Shown: piece by piece, positions 30,106 through 38,800 of the stretch
Numbering within the stretch: position 1 is the stretch's first letter
Layout of the letters: every line of letters starts with the position of its first letter
IMG/VR virus record: IMGVR_UViG_3300025727_000012
Coordinates: 1-64,000 of that record
Source: a virus
DNA: 64,000 nt
Strand: one strand, 5' to 3'
Notes under the pieces: model-generated
What the model was told of the DNA's origin: nothing
Databases searched by the model: none
What the model saw: only the letters and a program-made list of their open reading frames with translations
Program-made: the position numbers and the translations under genes

Positions 30106-30385
30106 TGAAAACTTTCTCCTTACCATTCTTTTTAATCTCTACCACTTTACAGTCCAAGCTTTTTGCAAACTTGTACCAGTCTTCTCTCTCCTTAAAAAGT
30201 CTGGAGAAGATTCTAATATAATCTTTTGTCCTGGGCGAGAAGCCCTCTCCTGACGGCATCCAATGTGAAGCATCCTTGAAGATCTCATTGACCTCTTTCA
30301 AGGTTTTTGATCGCACCTGCACTTTATATGTGTGTTTCGGAGTCGCTTCATCGAATATTTCCCAAGCTACAACTTCTATAGACAT
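30080..30385 (-). CDS. Hypothetical phage protein
   Basis: A 101-residue protein of unknown function with aromatic/basic helices (DYIRIFSRLFKEREDWYKFA) and a Lys-rich end. Overlaps the ClpP-like gene by 26 nt. Confidence 0.65.
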   Translation of the reverse strand: MSIEVVAWEIFDEATPKHTYKVQVRSKTLKEVNEIFKDASHWMPSGEGFSPRTKDYIRIFSRLFKEREDWYKFAKSLDCKVVEIKKNGKEKVFNARKTRKK

Positions 30386-30388
30386 TTC

Positions 30389-30784
30389 CTAATCCTTTCT
30401 TAAATTAGTTTTTTCTAAGCTGTTTTTAAGCTCCCTTAGTCTAGCATCCGGTGTGGTCTTTGTCAAGTACCTCAAGGGCCTAAAATACCTCTTCGGGATC
30501 GCAACAACGAACTTAGCAAGAATCAAGGTTTTCCACTGCCTTTTGAACAACGCATCGTCTCTACACAGTCTGTTGATTTCTTTTTCGTCTGTTGAGGTGT
30601 TCTCTAGCCAGCTACGTCGTTTGTTTAGGGCATTGTTGAGGTCGACGTCGACTGCGTCGCAAATGAGAAGGAGACAATCATAAACTTCCTGCAAGATGAC
30701 CCTAGATGTTGATATGCCGAGCACGGTAGATAGGATCTTGTGCAGCAAGGCCCCCAGGAAAAACCACAATGCATTCTCTAACAT
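30389..30784 (-). CDS. Membrane-anchored helical protein
   Basis: A 131-residue protein with an N-terminal hydrophobic segment (ALWFFLGALLHKILSTVLG) and a helical, basic body. Function unknown. Confidence 0.6.
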   Translation of the reverse strand: MLENALWFFLGALLHKILSTVLGISTSRVILQEVYDCLLLICDAVDVDLNNALNKRRSWLENTSTDEKEINRLCRDDALFKRQWKTLILAKFVVAIPKRYFRPLRYLTKTTPDARLRELKNSLEKTNLRKD

Positions 30785-30817
30785 ATCAGAATCTCTTCTT
30801 TTTGTTTCGGGTGCGCT

Positions 30818-31708
30818 CTACTTGGTAAGCTTCCTGACGAGAGCTTCTTTAACAAGCCTCTTGGCTACCTTCGCAGTGATGCTCTCGATCATTTCTTCGA
30901 GTGCTTCTTCGTTAAATTCAGTGGGTTCCTCATCCATCCCCATTTCCGGCTCGTCATCAAGTAGACCCGCTTCTTCGTCCTCGATCTCCGCTTCCGGGTC
31001 CATTTCGTCTCCGGCGGTTGCTCCGTCAGCGGCTGACAAGATTTGGTCGATGACACCTCTTGCTGTTCTAAGAGCCTCAACATCTGACTCCGGGACGCTG
31101 ACTTCCGCGTCGACATCTGCGTCGACATCACCGATTTCCAAGTCTCCTCCGTCGAGTTCTGACTCATCTTCTGGTGCCGTCTCCATCTCGCCCATATCAT
31201 CTTGTCCTTCAACTTGTTCTTCAAGATCATCTCTTTTCATCTTGGCCATCTCTTCGAGGTCTTCCTCGTTCATCTTACGCGCTTTGGCAGTTGTAACTGT
31301 TGATCCTTTCGTACCAACTTTCTTCGTCGTCGGTTCGTGATCATCGTCATCGGACTTGTCAGAGTAAACACCTCTGATTCCGCTGCCTTGAGGTGCCTTC
31401 ATTTCATCTACCTCTTCTTTGGAAGCAACTTCTTCGAGATGCTCAAAGTCTTCCTTGTAGGCGGCGTACTGCTTTTGAAAATATGCATCATCAAATTTCA
31501 TTCTTTTGTTCTCTGATTTGAAGAAACCTGGCTTTTGGTCGTCAGGTAATCCTTCTCCGATTGCTCTGACGAGTTTCATACGGTTCGCTTCGTTGTTTTC
31601 CACCTCTTCCTCTTGAATGTAAAAAGGAGATTCGTTAATTGGTCGTAGTCCAGCCAATTTCCAAAATCTTCTAACTGTAGCTTCGTTTAGGTTCTTTTTA
31701 TTGCTCAT
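30818..31708 (-). CDS. Acidic head-core/virion-type protein
   Basis: A 296-residue, very acidic, low-complexity protein. It opens with LNEATVRRFWKLAGLRPINE, an N-terminal leader seen on several large-phage virion proteins and perhaps a capsid-targeting signal. The long Asp/Glu-rich middle and final basic helix (KVAKRLVKEALVRKL) recall scaffold/core proteins. A CTATTTA motif lies 57 bp upstream. A head-core role is inferred. Confidence 0.6.
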   Translation of the reverse strand: MSNKKNLNEATVRRFWKLAGLRPINESPFYIQEEEVENNEANRMKLVRAIGEGLPDDQKPGFFKSENKRMKFDDAYFQKQYAAYKEDFEHLEEVASKEEVDEMKAPQGSGIRGVYSDKSDDDDHEPTTKKVGTKGSTVTTAKARKMNEEDLEEMAKMKRDDLEEQVEGQDDMGEMETAPEDESELDGGDLEIGDVDADVDAEVSVPESDVEALRTARGVIDQILSAADGATAGDEMDPEAEIEDEEAGLLDDEPEMGMDEEPTEFNEEALEEMIESITAKVAKRLVKEALVRKLTK

Positions 31709-31781
31709 TGTGGTTTTCTCCTGGTTTTTTCAATAAAAGATTGATGTAATAGTCTTGCACAAGGTAAATAGTCATAAATAA

Positions 31782-32036
31782 TCAAAAAACTCCTGTTTTG
31801 TTGTCTCGTATCGTCTTAGATAGTTTTTTTAATGCTATCTTTTCTATCTGCCTGACTCTGACAAAGCTCAAACCAACTCGCTTTGCCGTCTCATGCAAAG
31901 TTAACCCCTTCTCGTTATTGTCGTCGATCGTGATCAAGCAGCAATTCAGATCGTCTTCATAGTCTATCCATTTTCTACACTCGCTGTTCTGGCAAGGCGT
32001 GTTTGTTTGTTTGCAGGATTCTGCACATTCTTTCAT
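31782..32036 (-). CDS. Sigma-70 region 4-like protein with Cys cluster
   Basis: An 84-residue protein. Residues 45-75 (LTLHETAKRVGLSFVRVRQI) are a sigma region 4 helix-turn-helix, the part that reads -35 boxes. The N-terminus has CX3CX6CX4C (Cys4, 8, 15, 20), possibly a zinc site. Regions 2-3 are absent, so it would act as an accessory or -35-reading factor rather than a full sigma. It may direct the phage's own promoter classes (inference). Confidence 0.72.
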   Translation of the reverse strand: MKECAESCKQTNTPCQNSECRKWIDYEDDLNCCLITIDDNNEKGLTLHETAKRVGLSFVRVRQIEKIALKKLSKTIRDNKTGVF

Positions 32037-32362
32037 ATATCTGAAAACTCCTCCGCTATTAAATCAAAAATCTCATCAGACTCTTCGTCTGTCAGCTTAA
32101 AAAGAGCTTTGTTGAACTTGCCCCGCTCATAGATCGAATGAGACTTGTCTATTTTGGCTTTCCCTTGTCTTGCCAGGTTTCTCTTAACGTCAAGAAAAAA
32201 CTCCACAATTCTAGGGTCCTTCTCAATGTATCCCGTCACGATGCTTTGGAAGAACTGTAACTGTGTTAGGCCGTCATACCTCAGTCTTATTTTGAGGTCT
32301 GCGTGACGTTTATCTGTATCAGCAAAGACAACTTTCTTTAAGTTCTTTCCATATTCAGGCAT
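32033..32362 (-). CDS. Conserved phage protein
   Basis: A 109-residue helical, basic protein (LRYDGLTQLQFFQSIVTGYI, RNLARQGKAKIDKS) with an acidic end. The start resembles ribbon-helix-helix-like small DNA-binding proteins (KKVVFADTDKRHADLKIRLR), weakly. Overlaps both neighbours by 1-4 nt. Confidence 0.6.
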   Translation of the reverse strand: MPEYGKNLKKVVFADTDKRHADLKIRLRYDGLTQLQFFQSIVTGYIEKDPRIVEFFLDVKRNLARQGKAKIDKSHSIYERGKFNKALFKLTDEESDEIFDLIAEEFSDI

Positions 32363-33366
32363 TATTTACCAACCCTACTGAGTATGTGTGTGTTGCTCTC
32401 CATCTGCCCAGCAGAAGTTTGGGCGATGAACTGGGCTTTTGCTTGTAATTCTGTGATGTTTCTAGCTCCAGAGTAGGACAATCCAGACTTTATGTTCCTT
32501 GTCAAATTGTCCAGTATCTCAATCACGCAACCTTTGTATGGTATAGTTGTCGAAATACCCTCCAGCGATCTCGCTTCGCCCCTCCAGTCCTTCTGGGCCT
32601 CCACGCTGGCCATCCCCCTGTATACCTTGTATTTCTTGCCGGCGGTGGATTGAAACACCTCACCGGGACTCTGCTCCGTGCCGGCGAGCATCGAGCCAAG
32701 CATAACAAAGTCGGCACCGGCAGCCAAGGCCTTCACTATGTCTCCCGCAGTCTTGACACCTCCATCGGCGATGATTGGAGCACCATCCACATCCCTGCAG
32801 TTCAAGACAGATTGGAAGGTCGGGACACCGTGCCCTGTCTGTATCCTCGTAGAACAAATAGACCCACCGCCGATGCCTATGCGAACTGCGTCCGCGCCCC
32901 ACTCGGAGAGATCCTTATACCCCTCCGGTGTGGCCACGTTACCAGCAATAAGTGTAAGGCCAGAGCCGTATTTATCTTTGATAGCCTTTAGGGCCCTCTC
33001 GACTAAGACGTGGTGACCGTGAGCGACGTCCAGACAAAAGGTCGTCGTGCCGGTTTCGCCATTAAGAAACTCGATCCTATTCATGAAATCGCCTGTGACG
33101 CCAACTGCAGCGGCTGCAAAGCTCGGTGTCATTCTTGATTGCTCAACCTCGTCACAGTACCTGTGTGTGATTGCAAGGTTGCCAAGTTCTCCAAAGATCA
33201 AAGACATTTGCAGCCCCGTAACCGTATCCATCGGGCTAGATACTATCGGACTAGCATACATCTTACCAGCTAAGTCCCTAGACAAATCGACCTCCGAGCG
33301 GGACTCGATGTCGCTATATTTGGGGGCTAATAGCACGTCATCAAAACTATGCACCTGATTTTTCAT
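32362..33366 (-). CDS. guaB: IMP dehydrogenase / GMP reductase-like enzyme
   Basis: A 334-residue TIM-barrel enzyme of the IMPDH/GMPR family. Key parts: FDDVLLAPKYSDIES, SPMDTVTG, LIAGNVATPEGY, the catalytic loop GIGGGSICSTRIQTGHG with Cys171, ADGGVKTAGDIVKALAAGAD, GSMLAGTEQSPGE and YRGMAS. The CBS pair of cellular IMPDH (about 120 residues) is absent. The GTEQSPGE and YRGMAS blocks are closer to IMPDH than to GMPR. It would raise guanine-nucleotide supply. Confidence 0.85.
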   Translation of the reverse strand: MKNQVHSFDDVLLAPKYSDIESRSEVDLSRDLAGKMYASPIVSSPMDTVTGLQMSLIFGELGNLAITHRYCDEVEQSRMTPSFAAAAVGVTGDFMNRIEFLNGETGTTTFCLDVAHGHHVLVERALKAIKDKYGSGLTLIAGNVATPEGYKDLSEWGADAVRIGIGGGSICSTRIQTGHGVPTFQSVLNCRDVDGAPIIADGGVKTAGDIVKALAAGADFVMLGSMLAGTEQSPGEVFQSTAGKKYKVYRGMASVEAQKDWRGEARSLEGISTTIPYKGCVIEILDNLTRNIKSGLSYSGARNITELQAKAQFIAQTSAGQMESNTHILSRVGK

Positions 33367-33619
33367 TAATCTCCTCCGCCAAGTCGTTCAAGAACTTTTT
33401 AGCACCCTCCCAGCAAGTCGGACAATATAAGTTCACCTTCCCCTCGTTCTCTCTGACCGTGACACTCCAAGAAGTTACGTGTTCCTTGCTTGTTTTATCG
33501 TAAGGTTTGTCGCAAGACAGGCAACTATCAGGAATTTTTTCAAACAGACCCAGTGTCTTGGTCATCTGTTTTTCTGCTGTCTTCTTTTTATTTCTTCTTA
33601 GTTTTCTTGTCACGCTCAT
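33347..33619 (-). CDS. Zinc-ribbon-like small protein
   Basis: A 90-residue protein with a basic N-terminus (VTRKLRRNKKKTAEKQ) and two Cys pairs, CLSC (about residue 33-36) and CPTC (about 67-70), spaced as in a zinc ribbon. Likely binds nucleic acid or a polymerase. Overlaps the IMPDH and dUTPase genes. Confidence 0.65.
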   Translation of the reverse strand: MSVTRKLRRNKKKTAEKQMTKTLGLFEKIPDSCLSCDKPYDKTSKEHVTSWSVTVRENEGKVNLYCPTCWEGAKKFLNDLAEEINEKSGA

Positions 33620-34077
33620 GAGCCTGTCGATCCAAGAGCGCCGTCGCCTCTAGATGTATTCTTACTGTATATATTGTCTTCGGTGACCTCCACCAAGGTC
33701 GGCCTACCTACATTTATAAACACGCCCTGTGCTATCTTGGTGCCAGGATTAACAATCTCAATGTCCTTGCCAACATTGTGAAGGTTAACAAAAATCTCGC
33801 CAGTATAGCCGTGATCGACAACGCAAGCGCCAACCAACAACTGTCTTTTATATGCCACACCGGATTTGTTCATAACCTGTAGCATATATTCTGGAGGTAC
33901 CTCGACCTTAACTCCAGTGCTTAAAAGGGCTGTTCGCCCAGGGGCGAGGCAGACGGCGACGCCATCGATGGGGGCGAAAAAGAAGTCCATGCCCGCGTCC
34001 CCTTCGTGCGCTCGATCTGGCAGCTTTGCTGCTTCTCTCACCCTATAAACATTTACTGTATTTTTACCAACAGACAT
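33616..34077 (-). CDS. dut: dUTP pyrophosphatase (dUTPase)
   Basis: A 153-residue trimeric-type dUTPase with all five motifs: HEGDAGMDFFF, NKSGVA, ACVVDHGYTGEIFVNL, PGTKIAQGVF and the C-terminal RGDGALGSTG loop. It hydrolyses dUTP to dUMP, keeping uracil out of DNA and feeding ThyX at 43628-44332. Confidence 0.93.
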   Translation of the reverse strand: MSVGKNTVNVYRVREAAKLPDRAHEGDAGMDFFFAPIDGVAVCLAPGRTALLSTGVKVEVPPEYMLQVMNKSGVAYKRQLLVGACVVDHGYTGEIFVNLHNVGKDIEIVNPGTKIAQGVFINVGRPTLVEVTEDNIYSKNTSRGDGALGSTGS

Positions 34078-34441
34078 TTTGAATCTCCTCTACAACAATA
34101 TCAGACATGCCCTCGTCTCTGCTTAAATTAAAGGCGGTGGCTCTGAGTCCAGGTTTGCCTGGGTCCATATCGTTGATTAAATATCTCGGTCCTCTCTCAA
34201 GTCCCATTATCAATCTATCATATGGCACAGATGTGCCCCACAATTCTTTGATGGTATGATCCCTCAAGTTCTCTGGTCTAGCCGTTGTAAGAACGATCAT
34301 ATGACCAGCTTCCTTGATTTCTTGAAGCTTCTCCAGTGAGCCAGGCGTAAGCTCTGGTGATGTACTCTCGTATGTCTCGAACTTACGATACTTGAAGATG
34401 GTGCCATCGATGTCGCAAAAAATAGTCTTGTATTTCTTCAT
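34064..34441 (-). CDS. HAD-family phosphatase
   Basis: A 125-residue HAD-superfamily protein. Motif I is FCDIDGTIF (Asp nucleophile and Asp+2), motif II LTTARPENL, and LINDMDPGK fits motif IV. No cap domain is evident at this size. Substrate unknown; phage examples act on nucleotides or nucleic-acid 3'/5' ends. Overlaps the dUTPase gene by 14 nt. Confidence 0.8.
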   Translation of the reverse strand: MKKYKTIFCDIDGTIFKYRKFETYESTSPELTPGSLEKLQEIKEAGHMIVLTTARPENLRDHTIKELWGTSVPYDRLIMGLERGPRYLINDMDPGKPGLRATAFNLSRDEGMSDIVVEEIQNVCW

Positions 34442-34935
34442 TACAGAACCTTCTTTCCATACTTGTTAATCTCTGTGTTTGTGATGTTGGCTGAGAGGCG
34501 CGGGTCCTTCTTGCTAAGAACAGTTGGATACTTCTTTTCCAACTTTGGTAACAAAATATCAAACACTTGTTGTCCTGATAACTGCCAAGATTCTACAAGC
34601 CTTCCGCCCTCGAACCTATTGTAAAAGTGTTCAGGATACTTCGCCAACTTTTCTTCTCTCAAATAGCGTACTTGTTCTTCCCAACTGTTCTGAACCGATA
34701 TACCAGTATACGCACCCTTAACCTTGCCGCTGGTAGTGGATTTGTATTCGACTGGCTGCCCTGCGTCATTGTACGCATCAGCACCTGCAAAGCTCACTGC
34801 AACGGTGTGGCCAAGCTCAATCGCGGCATATATCTCTTTAGATCTCGCGTAACTAAACGGGTCGCCCCAATCTTGAGTCGCGCAAAGCCTAGCCAAGCGC
34901 TCATATAAGTTTTTGTACTCCTCGGGAGGTGTCAT
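34441..34935 (-). CDS. PD-(D/E)XK endonuclease-like protein
   Basis: A 164-residue protein. VSFAGADAYNDAGQPVEYKS contains an Asp followed after a short turn by EYK, the arrangement of PD-(D/E)XK nucleases, with the following strand and helix. The rest (WEEQVRYLREEKLAKYPEHF) is basic and helical. It is encoded just behind a DNA methyltransferase and has a perfect-consensus promoter. Likely a restriction or homing-type nuclease; specificity unknown. Confidence 0.62.
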   Translation of the reverse strand: MTPPEEYKNLYERLARLCATQDWGDPFSYARSKEIYAAIELGHTVAVSFAGADAYNDAGQPVEYKSTTSGKVKGAYTGISVQNSWEEQVRYLREEKLAKYPEHFYNRFEGGRLVESWQLSGQQVFDILLPKLEKKYPTVLSKKDPRLSANITNTEINKYGKKVL

Positions 34936-34950
34936 ATTCTATCCTTTTTT

Positions 34951-34979
34951 ATTATATTAGTATTTTTTTAATCTGTCAA
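34951..34979 (-). promoter_or_regulatory. Perfect sigma-70 consensus promoter
   Basis: TTGACA-17 bp-TATAAT on the coding strand, 16 bp before the nuclease-like gene. The -35 lies inside the last codons of the methyltransferase gene, so the nuclease can be expressed separately. Confidence 0.85.
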
Positions 34980-35841
34980 CACTTTTGTCGAAAAATTTCT
35001 GGTCTACCTCACACCCTAGGAAGTTTCGTTCCGTTAGCTTTGCTGCAACAGCAGTCGTACCCGAACCAGAAAACGGGTCCAATACTATGTCACCAGGGTT
35101 TGAATGCTTTGCAATCAAGTCCTGAAACAACCGTAAGCTCTTTTGTGTGGGGTGGAACCTATCTTTACCTCCTTGCAACGGGTACTTGTATATTGCATTG
35201 TCATATTTGCTATTAAATGTTGGGCTGCCACCCTTAACACCTAACAGGGCGATCTCCCTACAGTTTGTCAAATAGTTCCTGGAACTGTTAAGGGGTTGAG
35301 GGTTCGTCTTGATCCATTCTAAGAACCTCAACTGTTTGAATTTGTTGCCTTCTAAGATGTCTTTTAGATTCGTCACCTTCCACAAATCAAAGAAGATGAT
35401 GGCCGTGCCGCCCTTTCGGAGAACTCTATAAAACTCACTCACGAACTCGTTCAAGGATTCCATAGTAAACTTAGAGTCCCAATCGCCGTAGTCTGTAGTG
35501 ACAGCATATTTCTTGCCGTAAATGCTGCCGTATTTCAGGTAGTTCTGCTTATGTTTTTCAAGTTCAGCTGGCCACAAAGACCTGTCATCCTTGAACTTGC
35601 TTTTTTCAAAGAACTCCACCCACTGCGGGGCGGTTTTGTAAGAGTCCCAGTCCTCGCTGGTCTTGATGTTCTGCGACCCGTCCTTGTCCTGACCCTCGAC
35701 GTGCTTCACCCACTTGTCCATACCTGTCTCCCTAGACGTGATGTACGGGGGGTCTGTAAGGATAAGATCTACCGAGTTACTGTCGAGAGTCTTCAGAAAC
35801 TCCACCCCCTCGCTTAAAAAAATCTCCTGCTTAATTTCCAT
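34957..35841 (-). CDS. DNA N4/N6 methyltransferase
   Basis: A 294-residue SAM-dependent DNA methyltransferase. DLILTDPPYITSRE (motif IV, DPPY) comes first and VLDPFSGSGTTAVAA (motif I, SAM binding) near the end, which is the beta-class order. HPTQKSLRLFQDLI lies just before motif I as usual. It methylates adenine or cytosine amino groups in a short site. It may protect phage DNA from host or from the adjacent nuclease. Confidence 0.88.
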   Translation of the reverse strand: MEIKQEIFLSEGVEFLKTLDSNSVDLILTDPPYITSRETGMDKWVKHVEGQDKDGSQNIKTSEDWDSYKTAPQWVEFFEKSKFKDDRSLWPAELEKHKQNYLKYGSIYGKKYAVTTDYGDWDSKFTMESLNEFVSEFYRVLRKGGTAIIFFDLWKVTNLKDILEGNKFKQLRFLEWIKTNPQPLNSSRNYLTNCREIALLGVKGGSPTFNSKYDNAIYKYPLQGGKDRFHPTQKSLRLFQDLIAKHSNPGDIVLDPFSGSGTTAVAAKLTERNFLGCEVDQKFFDKSVDRLKKY

Positions 35842-35850
35842 CGGTAGCTC

Positions 35851-38800
35851 CTATGCTAACATCTTGAAAGTGCCTGATATAGACCTGGTACTGAACCCCC
35901 ACTGGAGACTCCAGTCAAGCTTGGCCATGTATGGGCGATTTAAGTAAACTTTATCTTTCTCTGGCTTGACTCCCCAGCACTTAATCGATCTCTGCTCGGA
36001 GTTGGAGTCAATGACCTTGACAATGTAGAAGTCTTTACCGTTTTTCGTCTTCTTCTTCGCAACCTCTCTGGGAATAAACCAAACGACTTGCAAACCCTCA
36101 TCGAATTCAGAGATTGGAGGGATGTGCAGCTCATCCAATCTCCTCTGAACGTGTTCATCAACAACCAGATTCAGTGGGAAGACTCCCGTAAGATCAACGA
36201 GATACTGAAGTTTTTCCTCTTCCGTGAACTCTCCCTCTGGGGCATATAACCTTATGTTGTCCTCCAAGTTTTTAAGCTTTCGAGGCCGGTCGCATGCGAC
36301 GGCTGACCAGAAGTGCTTGAGGCCCGTGAATCTTTCGTCCATCAGGCAATTCAGGGTCTGACTCTTTATCAAGGCGTCCAAACTTTTCTTGTTGAGTTTC
36401 GAATAAGTGATGTTGTCGTTAAATATAAACTCCTCGATCGTGTCGAACGGCCTGTTGTCTAGTATTTGTCGAATCGCAGATATACCTAGACCCTTGATAG
36501 ACGAAAGCGGTTGGATCAATGTTTTTTTGTCTTCGCTTATCTCCCAAGTTATGCCAGATGTATTTATGTTCAAAGGTTCGATATTGTACCCATAGGATTT
36601 CGCAACATTGATCGCTCGCTCTTTCCGTTTATCCGGCTCCTTATCTAAAAACGCGGCCATCCAGCACTCGGGGTAATAATTCAGTAACCAGGCGCACTGG
36701 TATGAAAGAATACAGTAGGAAACAGCGTGAGACTTGTTGAAACCATATCCTGAAAAGTATTCAAACTTTTCCCAAAGCTCCTTGGCTTGGTGGCCCTTCA
36801 TTCCCTTCTCGATACAACCCTCGCGAAACTTGACATAAATCTTTTCTTTTTCTTCATCCGCTGATGAGCCCAGCCCTGTCTTGGTCAGCAGTTTTCTCAG
36901 CTTGTTCCCCTCATCTAGCGTCACATTCTTGCCGAGCTTGTGAGCTAGCATAGCAATCTGCTCTTGAAAGATTAAAAAACCGTATGTTTCTTCGGTGACT
37001 TCTCTGACTTGTTTGTTGAGGTAGTCCACGCTACTTGGATCTTGCTTTGCGCCGACATACATCTTATCAACGCCAGCCGACAATGGGCCAGGTCGATAGA
37101 TGGAGGTGATTGCAGCGAGGTCTGTGATATTATTGGGCAGTGCCTGCTTGCAAAAGGCTTGTGCTCCGGCTTCTGTAAATTGGAATATCCCCGCCCACCT
37201 TCCTTCGTGAAACACGTTTTTCCACACTTGGTCATCATCTAGGTCGATCCTCTCGGGGTGTAACCTTTCGTCGTAGAATCTCTTGATATCGGTGAAGGAC
37301 GGGTCATCCACACCTTCATACCTCACCAAAACGTGGCGTATTGCGTCCTCCATCATCCTCAAGGAAGCGAGTCCCAGGATATCAAACTTGATGAAACCCA
37401 TTGGTTCCAAGTGTCGCACGTTCATACCCTCAGACCAAGGCGTTTGGCGGACACCCCCTGAGTTGATAAGCGGCATCCACTGGTCTAGGTTCTCTCCCAC
37501 AACAACACCACCAGCGTGGCGTGAAGCTGAGCGTGTCTGACCATAGAGAGCATTTACGTGCGTTTCAATGTGAGGATACTTCTTCAAAAAATCTTTTAAT
37601 GTCTCGGAGTACATCATAAGCTCTTCGAAGGTGGGATTGTACACTCCAGCAGTGATACCGCGTGCTTTTTTGGCCAGCGGTGTTGCCTCGAATATCATCT
37701 TGCTAGTGACGTTGTTCACTTCCGAGAAAGATATGTTATAAAACTTTGATATGTCCTTTACCAAAGATCTCAACTGTAACGTGTTCCAGTTTGTAATGGG
37801 GACCACGGTGTTGTCTCCCCACTCGTCAATGAGTTCTTCCTTTAAAGTCATCGGGTCCGAAACATCGTAGTCAATGTCTGGGTAGCCGGACCCACCTTTT
37901 GTCAAAAAGCGCTCAAATTGGAGCCCGTACTTGATCGGATCTACTTGGGTGATGTCTAGGGCATAGGCGACCAGAGAGCCTGCGGCAGAGCCTCTGCCGG
38001 CCCCCACAAGCTGCTTTACGGTCGCTCTGTCGGCGATTGCTTTCATCGTCAGAAAATACTTACTAAATCCTCTAGACTCGATAATCTTGCACTCATATTT
38101 CAGCCTTTCGATATAATCGGGATTGGAAACGAATCCACGCACTCGTGCGCCCTCGATGCAAAGTCTTGCGAGAGCTTGTCCTGGCGAGTAGCCGTCGGGA
38201 ACAAACATATCAGGTAGACGAACCTCGTTATCAGGCAAAAAATCCTCAATGTCATTAAAAGCAATCCGGTGAGTACTCTTTATAGAATTAAGTACCAAAT
38301 TGTCGTCGTATTGAAATCCACATTCTTTAGAGTATTTCTTATAACTCTCCCACATCTGGTCGCCATTTTTTGGATAAAGTTCATAACCAACCTCTTCAAC
38401 TCCATCGGGCAGTTCATTAGACATCCATTCTGGGCGTCTGCCTAGGAAGCCTAGGCGCTTATAAAGTTCTCTGTCCTTCCATACGTCTGGCGAATAGTAG
38501 TGAGAGTCCGCCGTAGAAATCAGGTCAATGCCAAATTCGTGATGCATTTGTATGATGTAGGTATTCAGTTGATGCTGCTCTGGCACATTATTCCACTGCA
38601 GTTCTCCATACCATCTCTGTCCAAATATTGACTGCATCTTCTGGGTAGTCTCTCGAAAAGCATTGAGGACAGCATCTTCCCCCTTGTCTTTATTCTGCCA
38701 GAAATTACCTGCATAAACCCCGCCTAAACAGGCAGAGGCCGCGATGACGCCCTCATTGTGCCTCTTCAGCATCGCATAGTCAACTCTAGGGTAACGATAA

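Noticed and set aside
30696-31340. 214-codon Ser-rich plus-strand frame
   Set aside because: It is the reverse shadow of the Asp/Glu-rich minus-strand gene at 30818-31708; acidic codons read backwards as Ser/Ile-rich sequence.
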